DNA from: Adiantum capillus-veneris
Lineage: Eukaryota > Streptophyta > Polypodiopsida > Polypodiales > Pteridaceae
Assembly: GCA_014529385.2 (NCBI GenBank)
Contig: CM043948.1
Location: 81,201,760 to 81,265,759, forward strand
Direction: 5' to 3'
Length of the DNA stretch: 64,000 nucleotides
Positions 19,195 through 29,152 of this stretch are shown piece after piece (positions within the stretch are counted from its first letter, which is position 1; each line of letters begins with the position of its first letter). A program made the translations under genes and the position numbers. The notes below the pieces were generated by a model. It saw only the letters and a list, made by a program, of their open reading frames with translations. It did no database searches and was not told where the DNA came from.

Positions 19195-21810
19195 TTAGAG
19201 TTTCAACCTAGTCTTCCTTATTGCTGGTTTCCCCCATTTTTTCCAGATTTCTTTTGTAGCAATGGCTACCCCAGCTCTGCTGTCTAGTATTGCCATCGTG
19301 TTCACTCCTTGGAATTCAACTGGTAAGGTTGTATTCCCCTCTTCACCTTCGCAATACTCTCTGACCTTGTTTAAGGGTACAGGCTTAGCGTTCTTTTGTG
19401 GTTTGCTCAGCTCTTGTATACCCTCTTGCAGTCTCGATGTTGGGTCTTTTATCCCAAATTTCTCCAAGCATTTTCCTACAGTGGTCCACATATGTGGTCT
19501 TAGCCTCAAAAGCTCAGCTAGAGTGATAGTGCATGTCACTGGTGTTGACAAGATCTCTATCAATCCTTGCGAGTCCATGACTTTTTCTGATGAGATTCTT
19601 CGTGAGGGAAGTGCTCTAGTCTCGGATTTTGCTTCATACTCTCCTAAGTATGAAGGTAAGGTATTCAGTGAATGAGGTTTGCTCTCCATTGTTCTAGCAG
19701 AGCCCCCATCTCCCCAGTAAGATTGCAGATCCAAGTCCACTTGAGATCCTGCCTCAAATTCCACTATGGGAGGATTCCTGAAGTCCTTTTCCCAATTTGT
19801 CTGATTAGCTTGGTAACTTAGCTTGTTTGCAAAGTTTGCCTCTCTCACTTGTTTCCAAAATTCATTGTAATCCTCATCTTTTTCGTAAGACCTCTGTATG
19901 ATTGGATGAAAACTCTCTATCTCCTGATCGGTTGTGTTCAATACTATGCGGTCATCCTGGTGTGTATTTTCAGGCTTTTGTGCACTGGAAGTCTTTTCAG
20001 CTACCCGTGAAACGATAGTCTCTTGCTGAATTGGGTTTTCCGTTCCACAATTCATTGTTTCTTTTGGTGGTTCTAATAAGGCTTGTGCAGTCTCGATCAT
20101 TCTCTGGCACATTTCAAGTCTCTGCTTTTCCAATTCCGCATTTGGGTATGTCATCCACCTCTGTTCTTGTGTTTGGTTGTTCTTTAACCTAGCTTCGTAA
20201 GCTCTCATCAGTGCGTCCAATGGTTCGTGTACTTTGTCGACTAGCACTGATCCCCCTGAGCTTAATCTCGTTGTTTCTTTGATACTCTTTTGTTTCGTTC
20301 TTTCCAGGCTCATCTCTCGTTTCCCGTTTTGACTCTCAAGTTTTTCTAATTTATCTTTAGTTTGCTTTAGTTCCTCAGCTAGAATAGCGTCTTCATGTTC
20401 TTTTCTCAACTTCATGCGTGCTTTTCTAGCTTTCCATGTGTTTCTCTGACTCCGTGGTCCTTGACTAACCACTTCAGTCGCTAACTTTCCATTCTCAGGT
20501 TCTCTAGTGGTTTTCTTAGCGTGAGCTCTAGTAACAACTTGCATTGGTATCAGAGTTTCATTTTCAGACCCACTGCTGGTAGGAATAGTTTCTAGCATAT
20601 TCAATGTCGTCTTTTGCACTTTGTTTGGATTCTTTGAACAATCCTCAATGAAGTGAGTAACCCCACACTCAGTGCAATAAGCGTTAATTCTAATGATTTC
20701 CGTATGTGGACAAACATTCATCAGATGGTCACCTCCACACTTGTAACAGGGTCCTAGTGTTGGTCTTGGTCCCATTTGATTCGTCCTTTGTGGATAGGAT
20801 GGTCTTTGTCCTATTAACCCTCCATGAGCTATGAACATCAATGTTCTTGCGTCCAAATTGTATCTCTCTTCATCAGAAGCACTTATAACTGTTGGTATTC
20901 CAACATTCCCAATCATGCCCCATGGTTCTGGTTGTTTGGGTTCTTCTGGTGGGTAATACACAGTTGGAGACATGTGTGCACCAGATTCTTCATAATAGGC
21001 TTGAACAGGCACTAGGGCTTGTTCTTCCTGATTCTCTAAGGTTGGTGCATATCTAATGCCCACTGGTCTTGCTCCTGGTAAAGGTGGTTGTTGTCCCAAT
21101 ACCGGTTGCGGTCTTTCTATCCCCATAGGTCCTGGTACATTTCCCATTGGGTATCGAGGTACTGGATGTACCTGAGGTGGTGCTAATTGAGCAGGAGGTG
21201 CATACTGATGCTCCCTTACATACCCTTTGTTGTAATAGCACTCCTCTATTGGGTGGTTTGTCCATTTTTGTTCAATAGCACACCATTTCAGTGTTTTTGG
21301 CAATGGTTTTTGGTATGGTGCCATCCTTTTTAGAGCATCTTCTATCATTTTCTCTACATTTGGCATGGTTGTTGTTTGAACATTCTTTTTAGTGGTAGTC
21401 TCGCTCACTACGAAGGAGGAGCTACTGGATGCAAAATCTGTATCCGCTAACACCTCTCCATAAACCGTACAGTTATCCACTAAGTACAATGCCTCTCTCG
21501 TTACTTGCTCGAAACTTGTACAAGCTTTCAAGTGCAAGTCCTTCTTGAGAGTGTTGTTTCTCAGTCCCTCAATAAAGAGAACAGATAGTCTGTCATCTTG
21601 TGGTCGTTCACGTACTGGACATCTCTCAATGTACTGTTTGAAGCGAAGTGAAGCTTCCTTCACTTTTTCGTGTTCTCTCTGTTTAAAAGCATATATTTGT
21701 GAGACCGTATTGTGCTTAATCCCTCGTTTTGAGAATTCCTCAGCAAAGTCTCTTAGCAAATGGTCAATGTCCTGGAATCCCCCTATGTTCAGTGGTTGAA
21801 ACCATGTCAA
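19195..21810 (-). CDS. gag: Element B gag core, two zinc knuckles and protease active site
   Basis: The 871-residue open segment holds the capsid-like region in its first 130 residues, including F-K-Q-Y-I-E-R-C-P-V-R-E-R and L-F-I-E-G-L-R-N. A Pro-rich region follows, then two CCHC knuckles (C-Y-K-C-G-G-D-H-L-M-N-V-C and C-T-E-C-G-V-T-H-F-I-E-D-C) around residues 355-395. A coiled-coil stretch comes near 450-520. The protease active site is near the end, but reads L-D-S-R-A-G-V where F has D-S-G-A-G-V (Gly to Arg), which would inactivate it. The open frame extends to 21867, just after a TAG. Confidence 0.88.
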   Translation of the reverse strand: MTWFQPLNIGGFQDIDHLLRDFAEEFSKRGIKHNTVSQIYAFKQREHEKVKEASLRFKQYIERCPVRERPQDDRLSVLFIEGLRNNTLKKDLHLKACTSFEQVTREALYLVDNCTVYGEVLADTDFASSSSSFVVSETTTKKNVQTTTMPNVEKMIEDALKRMAPYQKPLPKTLKWCAIEQKWTNHPIEECYYNKGYVREHQYAPPAQLAPPQVHPVPRYPMGNVPGPMGIERPQPVLGQQPPLPGARPVGIRYAPTLENQEEQALVPVQAYYEESGAHMSPTVYYPPEEPKQPEPWGMIGNVGIPTVISASDEERYNLDARTLMFIAHGGLIGQRPSYPQRTNQMGPRPTLGPCYKCGGDHLMNVCPHTEIIRINAYCTECGVTHFIEDCSKNPNKVQKTTLNMLETIPTSSGSENETLIPMQVVTRAHAKKTTREPENGKLATEVVSQGPRSQRNTWKARKARMKLRKEHEDAILAEELKQTKDKLEKLESQNGKREMSLERTKQKSIKETTRLSSGGSVLVDKVHEPLDALMRAYEARLKNNQTQEQRWMTYPNAELEKQRLEMCQRMIETAQALLEPPKETMNCGTENPIQQETIVSRVAEKTSSAQKPENTHQDDRIVLNTTDQEIESFHPIIQRSYEKDEDYNEFWKQVREANFANKLSYQANQTNWEKDFRNPPIVEFEAGSQVDLDLQSYWGDGGSARTMESKPHSLNTLPSYLGEYEAKSETRALPSRRISSEKVMDSQGLIEILSTPVTCTITLAELLRLRPHMWTTVGKCLEKFGIKDPTSRLQEGIQELSKPQKNAKPVPLNKVREYCEGEEGNTTLPVEFQGVNTMAILDSRAGVAIATKEIWKKWGKPAIRKTRLKL

Positions 21811-21867
21811 TGCCGTACCTTCTAGAGTAAGACCAAATCCCTCGTATTGTGTATGGAAATTTGTTAT

Positions 21868-23130
21868 CTACTCAGCTCTTAAGACTTGCTTAAAGAGTGA
21901 CACATGTGCATACTGATCTCCTGAACCACCATACTTCTTTGGCATACACTTCGCTACTTGAGATGGTCTCATAAGTCTATGGTCTGCTACCAATATCATT
22001 GCTCCTCTGTCCCGGCTAAAGCTTTCTCTAGCATCATGGACTTCATGGGTTACCCTTGTCGGTTCCCCTGCTTTGAATCTAGTACTAGGAGGTAAATGTG
22101 ATGGTTCCGCTTCGAACCTTGGACCTGGAGTGGTATATGTGGGGATTGGAACTGTACTACCTCGATTCGTATCCATTGACTCTCTGGAATGTAATGATCC
22201 CATTGGTCCAAGCTTCGAGTACGGAGGTTGGCTGAAAGAGTCAGCAACCTGAGTTCTTTGTCGTCCTGTTGTCATTGGGTTTTGCAATCCATTTGTTGGT
22301 GCTGGTCTTTGTGAGCTAGAAGTAACATAATACTGATGTAGTGGTCCCCCAAAGTATGTATATCCTTCTAATTCTTTCTTGCCCATTGTTGAGTATTGCC
22401 TCCCATACTTGTCGTAAGCGGCAATTTTCACTTCCGATCCCTCTGTGTAGGTAAAGACATAAAGTCTTTTTTGGTCTGTCAACTCTCCGGTGTAGGGTTC
22501 TTCACATCTATAATAGAGATCTTGCTCCCCATTATTATATTTGTATAGCCCCACATAGATGTTATCAGTGTTGATCCTTGTAGTTTCATTCTCTCTTCTT
22601 AACCTCGCATCAGGGAAGTTCATTATTGGTGCTTTCTCCTCGAGTTCTTCATCTACTTTGGCTTTGGTGCCCATCAATCCCCACTTGTCCACAATGTTAG
22701 GGTTTAGGACTACCAAGTACATGGTACCCTCGTCATCTGGATATCTATCTCCGCTATAGCTCACAGACACTAAGTCCTTGAACTCACTAGGTCTCTCCTC
22801 TATCTTTACACAATAGCGGTCCATTCCATCTTTGTAGATCCTGGCACCTTGCTCATTGTCGTACTGGTATTTTATGAACAATAGCTTCATTGTGGCGGAA
22901 GGGTTTGATGATCCTGCTACCATATTTTCTCTGTTGTTCAGGTTCAAGTGTTCGGTGAAAATCTCGTAAGATCTCTCCGAAGAAGTATCAGAAACACTTC
23001 CTTCAAAGATCGGCTCTAATGGTTGCACCCAACTTTGGTTTACACTTCCCTCGGTTGATATGACGCTTGCTTGTTCCCCTTGTTTTGGTTGGTTATTCTG
23101 GAGATTCCTGCCCGATCTCAAATTCATCAA
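21868..23130 (-). CDS. gag: Element B gag N-terminal region (MNLRSGR domain)
   Basis: This 420-residue open segment starts with Met-Met-N-L-R-S-G-R; the same MNLRSGR start occurs in F at 49990. Residues about 80-270 form a folded-looking domain rich in Tyr and acidic residues (E-E-R-P-S blocks, Y-R-C-E-E-P-Y) conserved in F but not known to me. A Pro-rich linker follows, then the start of the capsid-like region (R-P-S-Q-V-A-K-C-M-P-K-K-Y). The ORF stops at TAG 21868-21870 where F has a Glu codon, and the frame continues into 21810-19195. Confidence 0.82.
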   Translation of the reverse strand: MMNLRSGRNLQNNQPKQGEQASVISTEGSVNQSWVQPLEPIFEGSVSDTSSERSYEIFTEHLNLNNRENMVAGSSNPSATMKLLFIKYQYDNEQGARIYKDGMDRYCVKIEERPSEFKDLVSVSYSGDRYPDDEGTMYLVVLNPNIVDKWGLMGTKAKVDEELEEKAPIMNFPDARLRRENETTRINTDNIYVGLYKYNNGEQDLYYRCEEPYTGELTDQKRLYVFTYTEGSEVKIAAYDKYGRQYSTMGKKELEGYTYFGGPLHQYYVTSSSQRPAPTNGLQNPMTTGRQRTQVADSFSQPPYSKLGPMGSLHSRESMDTNRGSTVPIPTYTTPGPRFEAEPSHLPPSTRFKAGEPTRVTHEVHDARESFSRDRGAMILVADHRLMRPSQVAKCMPKKYGGSGDQYAHVSLFKQVLRAE

Positions 23131-23295
23131 TTCCCCTAAAGGACTTTAACTTTTCCGTCTCGGCAATTTTGTTTTCCCAAGTTTTTGTGGTCAGAATTGA
23201 TCCAAACTGATTGATACTTGGTCAATTGTTTAATCTTGTCAGTTGGACAACTTCTGTTTCATCAAGTGAGAATTTTGTTGCAGTTATGCTGAAAA

Positions 23296-24047
23296 AGACA
23301 TTATACGCGTATGATGTCTTTTTTCATAGATTTAGACTATTTTGGTTATGCTCACTCTTAGTAGCCCCCTTATGCTCTGTCCACTCACAAAATTTAGTTT
23401 GAACTCTATTTGAGCAAGTTATGGCTAATTTAGGCTTTTCTTGGCAATTTTCCGCTTTTGACTTGTTTTTTGGGTCAATTGTGATCCAAATGGGATGAAA
23501 CTTGAAATATAACCTCTAGACAGCTATTACAATGGATCTGTGTTGGCAAAGTATCAAAAGATGTCCAAAATTAGGTAAAAGACATCATACGCGTATGATG
23601 TCTTTTTCATCAATTTGGGTCAAGACTTGATATTTATGCTTTCTACAGTGTTTGTAACAATCTTGTCAGGTCAGATATCAAAAATAAGCAGTGGATGTGC
23701 TAAAAGACATTATACGCGTATGATGTCTTTTTTCATACATTTTGACTATTCTTGGTTTTAAGCCTTCTCCAATGTTTACAATTGAGTTTCAATTGTAAAC
23801 ATTGAAACTCAATGTTTACAAACCTGTTTTTGTCAGGTTTGAATGTAAAAACAAGATCTGAATCCAAAATTTCCTATTCTTTGCGTTTCATGGACTCCGA
23901 CTTGTCTTTTCGGGTTTCTTTGAGTGTTAATGCTCTTGTTTTAAGTTGAAATTAGGGTATAACCCCCCTTTTGAACACTCTGGTAAAGTCAAAATTTTTG
24001 TTTTGGTCTCTGTTTGGTCATTTAGACATCATACGCGTATGATGTCT
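23296..24047. repeat. Four dispersed 24-bp palindromes (leader cluster)
   Basis: Copies at 23296-23319, 23580-23603, 23705-23728 and 24024-24047 have the same half-site AGACATCATACG joined to its reverse complement. The 23296 and 23705 copies have one mismatch (ATTATACG) and the other two are perfect. Start-to-start distances are 284, 125 and 319 bp. Confidence 0.95.
23771..23803. repeat. Stem-loop in element B leader
   Basis: AATGTTTACAATTG is followed, after a five-base gap, by its reverse complement CAATTGTAAACATT. Another copy of TCAATGTTTACA lies just to the right (to about 23820), so alternative pairings are possible. It sits between palindromes in the leader. Confidence 0.85.
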
Positions 24048-24565
24048 AAAGTTGCAGATTTCCAGTTTTTTGGCACAGAATCCTTCCTAAAGCTTTCTCT
24101 AGTGCTCAGCAACTCCCAGATACACAGAAAATTTCTCTGACTTTTGTTTATTGCAAGTTTCACTACTAACTCGACGGTCTAGTGATCTAACATGCAATCA
24201 ACCATATCAAGCAAATACTCCAATGATTGCTAGCTCTAGATCAGGATCAAATGAAGTCCTACCTAAGCTATTCCTAATCATAAAATGGGTTTGGTAATTG
24301 TGATTTTAAAGAGATCCACTGCCACTCACGGACTAGCAAATTCTTCTTCTATCAACAACTACTCAACACCAACAAAACAACAAAAAAATCTAAGCTAATC
24401 TAAAAATACTGTCAACACAGAAGACCCAGAAATACTCCACTTCCTAGTATCTCTCGAGATCTTCGGAGTCCACCACTCCTAGATCTTTTCTAACTAAAGT
24501 ATACAAAGTAGTTTATACGACTCACCTCGTAGGATTAGTCTAAGGTCACCTACTTAGGGCTCTCG

Positions 24566-24583
24566 TCCCTGGCGGCGGCGCCA
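24566..24583 (-). promoter_or_regulatory. Element B primer-binding site (TGGCGCCG type)
   Basis: Two bases inside the 5' LTR the sense strand reads TGGCGCCGCCGCCAGGGA. The TGGCGCC start is typical of Athila-type elements, whose site is usually matched to tRNA-Asp. The middle departs from the form seen in element F, TGGCGCCGTTGCCGGGGA. Confidence 0.75.
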
Positions 24584-24585
24584 AA

Positions 24586-25525
24586 TGTTAAGGCGGTTAC
24601 GCCGCTAGCGGAAGCTAAATAGCGAGAACTCAACCAACAACAGAATTTGTCAGACGAGGACGGAGCTTGACCCGCAGGCGCATGGAAACAACTAGGTGGG
24701 TGTCAAATCACCTACTCGACCTTCTAATGACAATCACTACTAAGGAAATCAAATCTAAGTTCTAAAATACGCAAGTGACTGAAATCCGTACTACGAACGA
24801 ATGCTATACGAAACAGGATCTAGAATCATTGAATAGATCTCAAACTCAAGGGGAAGTCTATACATTAGGTAAGAACAACACCCTAAAGACTTGAACTGCA
24901 AAATCAACCTATAATCACTCCGTGCGGTAAACGCGTATGAAGACAGATCGAAAAATACAGGTGATCGAAACTTGACCCCGATGGTACCAATGTGTAGCTC
25001 TACTCGTTGTGGTTCTATAGCTATGCTGCACGCTCCATTCCGACACACGATTTGGAAGAAAACTCACACCGAAGCTCGTAGGAACTTACCACACATAGAA
25101 GCCGATAGCGCGCACTCTTGATATCTGTGCGTAGCTCTCGCCGTTGCTAACACAATGGCCGTGTCGCTTCTCCAATGGCGGCTTCGTAGCTCGCGTAGCA
25201 AGTAGATAAGACTCTCTCTCTCTCTCTCTCTCAGACACAGTCACGGCGCTCAAAAACTCACTTTGATTAAAAACTAAAAATCCCCCTTTAGGTTACAAAA
25301 ACTTTGGCTTATATACCTCAGCCTTGGAGGTGAGAACATCTCTAACTAATTACATCAGCAAGTGAAATTACTTCGGGATTACAAGCTGGAAACTCAATTG
25401 AGTCCCGTTACTTAATGAATGGCTCAATTCAAAATCAATGTCGGAAAGACATTTATTACAATCAATGGTTACAAAAATGATGAGTGTCAGCAAAAATGTG
25501 GGTGTGATCCTCTGCTTGCTCAACA
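24586..25525 (-). repeat. Element B 5' LTR
   Basis: This 940-bp LTR pairs with 6439-7382. It carries a TATA-like motif on the minus strand and a short CT array (GA in sense) downstream of it. The inner end carries a CCGCTAGCGG palindrome near 24602-24611. The flanking ACTCC (25526-25530) is the target duplication. Confidence 0.95.
25309..25315 (-). promoter_or_regulatory. TATA box in element B 5' LTR
   Basis: TATATAA on the minus strand lies about 210 bp from the LTR outer edge; an identical motif is in the 3' LTR at 7166-7172. It is a plausible RNA polymerase II start point for B transcription; the initiation site itself is not visible. Confidence 0.55.
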
Positions 25526-26761
25526 ACTCCCTTCTCCTTGGACCGATTGTTGTTGTTGTTATTGTCGTTGTTGGAAGTGCCTTGGGAATTATTTTGAGCA
25601 TTGGATTTCCCCTTTGCATCATTTTTATCTTTGTTTTCCATGGGCTTGACATTACGTCTAGCCCCTTGATGGAAATTGATGCGTGAAGCAACCATGGTGT
25701 GATGGATTACTTCGGTAATAGTACCAGGCCGTTGAGAGTTGATGTATTCAGCCATCTCTTCAGGTAATCCCGCACAGAATTATTGTCTTTGCTCGACAAA
25801 GTCTATCTTTTGAAAGATAGTAGCTTTGAGATGTAAATCCCAAAACTTGTCTACATACTTGTTGATAGACTCATGAGAGAGAAGCTTCAAGCCGCACCAT
25901 TCGGTAAGAACTTTATCTTTAGTATCGCTTGGAAGAAATTGCTTCATGATGGAAACTCGTAGAGTTTTCCATGTCTTTGGGGCTTCTCCATTGCCACGAA
26001 GGCTAGCCCACCATTAACGAGATGATTTTTGGAAGTGCATAGCTACATGGCGTAGCTTGGAGGACTCTGTGAAGCCCTCGTCCCCAAAGGCCGCATCAAA
26101 TTGCTGGATGAAGGCCAACACTTTTTTGGTAGCACCAAAGGTGCCATCGTAGGTGAGAAAAGAGATACTCTTTCCTCCCTCCTTGAACTTCTTTAGCTTT
26201 TGTGACCTTCGCCATGCAGGAAATGATTTGCGATGTCCTCCCCTCTTGTATTCTCTAGGAGAATATCCATAACTTTCATCGGAAGAGGAGGAAGGTGAAG
26301 AAGAAGGAGAAGAGGGTGACCTCTTCCTAGCCCTTTTCTTCCTTTTTTTTCCTCTCTTGCCTTTCAGAGTGATGAGGAGAAGGACTATAGGTTGCTCTTT
26401 TCCTCTTGGAAGGAGTAGGTGATCGTCTAGACCGCCGTCTTCGTGGAGCCACATCTTCAGAAGAACTTAGACTTTCATTTCTTTCTTTCTCTTTGGATTC
26501 CTCCTCTCGAATGGGAGAGAGTCTTCTTTTGGGGGTCTCTTCAAGAGGCCTCCTAAACTCTCTCTCCTCTGGGAGAGGAAGGGAAATTCCATAAGCACAA
26601 AGTTGTTGAGTAACTTCGGCTTGCAAAGCAGGGTTGCCCATAGCTTGCTGCAACCTAGTGATGAGATAATTCACAAACATGGGAGCATCATCATTAGCAC
26701 CTTCATGTGCAAAATCAAAGCTATCAATTTTCATTCTACTCTCTTGATTATTGTCAGCCAT
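25526..26761 (-). pseudogene. gag: Element A gag (5' part)
   Basis: Gag of the chromovirus starts with Met at 26759-26761 (M-A-D-N-N-Q-E-S). It passes through a very basic Ser/Arg-rich region with a frame change near 26330-26450, then the capsid region (S-I-S-F-L-T-Y-D-G-T, F-I-Q-Q-F-D-A-A-F). At least one in-frame stop is at 26014-26016. It reaches an Asn-rich linker at 25530-25600, where element B is inserted, and continues at 6433 with the zinc knuckle. The start codon lies one or two bases from the insertion point of element C, so gag was separated from its leader. Confidence 0.82.
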
Positions 26762-26763
26762 GT

Positions 26764-28294
26764 TGATGGGGGCTTTTCACAAGCCAAGCTCCCATACCCC
26801 TCTTCTCTTGTCCCCACCCCATGAAAACCCTCTCTTAGGGAGGGAGTGATAAAAGGCATTGGAAAAAGTAAGAAAAAAATAAAGTATGATTATGTAAATA
26901 TATAAGAAAGGTAAAATAGGCCACCTCATGCCTGCGGGGTAGCCCATCCCCACCTTGCCTCCTTTTTCTTCACTGTTGCCCCGTCGGGTGTCCCTTTTCC
27001 TCTCCTCCACTCAAAAGGTCAACTCCCCTCTCTCTTCCCCTTGTCCTTTCTCCTTTCTCTCTCCCCTCAAGCTACCCCACCTCTCACCAATAATGCATCG
27101 TAACTCACATGCAACTTACCCTATCTTCCAAAATAGTATACCCCACCCCCTCTTTCTCTCTCCTATCATATCCCACGACCCAAATATCCCCCTCTCTCTC
27201 TAAAGGGCGCCATGTCTCTTGTCTTGTAGCTAAATAACCTCCCCCACACTCACACACACTCAGTTTCACTGAAAAAGGTGCCCACAGACCCATCCCCACC
27301 TGGTGGTTACCTGATTTTTCTTGTGTTCACACACATCTGCACACAGATTCACCTCTGAACACACTGCCCTCTCTCCCCTCTTGTAATTACTTTATTATCC
27401 ATGTCACCTCTCACTTTTTTTCATCAACCCATCTCTCTCTCTTAGTCTCTCTCTCATGAGACTGCTGTTCTGGCACATATACACACAGCCAGACAAGTGG
27501 GGCCCACAGTCACATGGCCTATGTAGATAATGATTTCTTCATTTCTAAATTCTAGAATTTCTCCCCCCTCCTCCCCTATATAAAGAGGGGTCACCATCAC
27601 ACTAAGGACACACACCATCACCAAAGAGTACACTATGCACTGTGTGTGCCTAGTGCACACACACACACACACACCATCACCGCAATCACCATGCTCGTTT
27701 TGAGCATGACCTCTACACCCTTGGGCTATGGAAGATGAAGGGAAACTAAATGAAGGATGATGGCCATAACCCTCGTGCGAGTCTTCGCCATCAACTCCCA
27801 CCTATCCGCCATGTGCTCTACCACGCTCTCCCTTCTCATTCCCCTACCCTATGCTCCCCATTTCATCGCCTTATTCTCTAAATAAAGCTTGAGGTTTTGT
27901 GAGTATGTTTTCTTGCAATGTTTTGCCCATGTGAGGTGTGCGGAATCGCCACCTAGTCTTGTGTTTGGAGTGAGCTTGTGTATGTGTGAAGGGTGTGCGG
28001 ATTCACCATCCTTTTGTGGTGCCTAAGTACTAAGCTACTATACCCCCTCCCTCACTCTCTCTCTCTCTCTCTCTCTCTCTCACTTGATCTCATTCCCTTT
28101 CCTCTTCATCATTACTCCCAATCATCCATCTCTCTTGGATGAAAACTTTGGTATGGTGGTGTGTTGTTTGCGTCCTAGCCGCTGAAGCTAGGTGGTGCCC
28201 CTTGTTTGCTTTACCATGACAGGCTCGAGGTGCGCCATTCGGTCCCCGGTGTTTTAGAGGCCGTCGGGGTTTGGGGTTCGCTTAGCTCCCGTCA
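26764..28294 (+). repeat. Element C 5' LTR
   Basis: It runs from TGATGGGGGC to CTCCCGTCA and is near-identical to 34408-35965. It contains a TATA box, an AATAAA signal, (CA)n and a short CT array (about 28055-28080). Confidence 0.95.
27577..27584 (+). promoter_or_regulatory. TATA box of element C LTR
   Basis: TATATAAA lies within a C-rich context; the same motif recurs in the 3' LTR at 35242-35249. A polyadenylation-type AATAAA follows about 300 bp downstream (27881-27886, and 35552-35557 in the 3' LTR), so the R region can be bracketed between them. Confidence 0.75.
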
Positions 28295-28296
28295 TT

Positions 28297-28314
28297 TGGT
28301 GCCCCCACTGAGGA
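28297..28314 (+). promoter_or_regulatory. Element C primer-binding site
   Basis: TGGTGCCCCCACTGAGGA begins two bases after the LTR end. The TGG start complements a tRNA CCA end. I cannot assign the tRNA species from memory. Confidence 0.7.
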
Positions 28315-29152
28315 TCTTTTCATGAAACCCTTCAGTTTACAAGACTGAAACCCCTAAACTATTGTGAATGGATGAATGGCTAGCAGGATTTGCTAATTGG
28401 ACGACAGAAGAAGAAGAGCTCCAAGCACAACTAGACGAACTCCGCATCTCCATTGAAGCTCGAGTGCCAGGCGTAACGGTAATCGATTTGCAATGGGAGA
28501 GTCAACCAACATGCCACACCCAGTGGATATACATAGGCCAAGTGCCAAGAAGAAGAAGGAGAAGGTCGAAACCATGTCCGCAACCTACAACCAACCCACA
28601 ACAACAAAATGGAAGGAGCTCTACACAATAGAGAATCAACACTATTCTACTTTGAGAATCGGGTAACTCAAGTCAGCGAGGTAATTATCATATTCAGTTT
28701 TCAAGTCGCACCTGATGCTGCAGCACAGATAACGGAATCATTGGCTCACACTCTCACTAGAGAAACTAGGGATCTACTGAGTTTGTTTCAGGAAAGAACA
28801 CCACCCTCTCCCACAAGCTTGGACAGTGACTAAGCACCTCTAAGATTCACATGAATCAGTACAACCTACCTCAAGACAGATCACACATACCAACACGTGT
28901 ACGCTCAATCAAGGTGATACTGGATTTGAAGGCTCACTACCAGCACGTCATTGACACCATGCTGGGTGGGGAGCGATTTTTTTAGGTTCTGGCATCAGAT
29001 CAACCATTTGTCCTACCTTTGGTACAAGGCAATGTACCGTTTGAAGTTTTAATCTATGTCCTAGTATAAGAGGGTATACACGCGTCCTTGTAAAGAAGAA
29101 AAAAACTTTTGCAAGTTAAGCAGTGTGTCTTTCTAGCTCTCTCTCAGTAATC
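28315..29152 (+). other. Element C leader with small ORFs
   Basis: About 840 bp lie before gag. Two small ORFs (28368-28631, 87 residues with an R-R-R-R-R-R run; 28609-28833, 74 residues) occur here. Tat-like elements can carry an ORF upstream of gag, so one may be a relic, but nothing in the residues supports a function. Confidence 0.4.

Larger units (their letters stand above)
23131..24565 (-). other. Element B 5' leader
   Basis: About 1.4 kb of non-coding leader lies between the primer-binding site and gag. It carries four copies of the 24-bp palindrome and a separate stem-loop at 23771-23803. No convincing ORF is seen. Confidence 0.75.
6439..25525 (-). mobile_element. Element B: large Athila/Tat-like Ty3/gypsy retrotransposon (19.1 kb)
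   Basis: The element has two near-identical LTRs (6439-7382 and 24586-25525), a perfect 5-bp target duplication ACTCC (6434-6438 and 25526-25530), a TGGCGCCG-type primer site and a G-rich polypurine tract. Sense-strand order is leader with palindromes, gag, PR, RT, RNase H, two H2C2 modules, IN, second retropepsin with K-Q-W repeats, spacer with palindromes, ORF3. All coding segments from 23130 down to 7432 share one reading frame modulo 3. Gag-pol is interrupted by ten stop codons and no frameshift, and ORF3 by one stop. Near-identical LTRs point to recent insertion. Placement in the Athila/Tat side of the non-chromoviral clade is inferred from the primer site and the ORF downstream of pol. 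Confidence 0.93.

Noticed and set aside
13528-23130. Stop-codon reassignment or programmed readthrough to explain the ten in-frame stops of element B
   Set aside because: TAG, TGA and TAA all occur, at positions where relative F or family consensus has different sense codons, so ordinary nonsense mutation is simpler.
27454-27801. 115-117-residue minus-strand ORFs in both LTRs of element C (also 35119-35472)
   Set aside because: They lie within LTR promoter and R sequence, show no conservation beyond the LTR identity, and have Cys/Val runs from CA repeats.
28368-28833. A genuine upstream gene in the leader of element C
   Set aside because: The two small ORFs have no recognisable domain and overlap in different frames; kept only as part of the leader.
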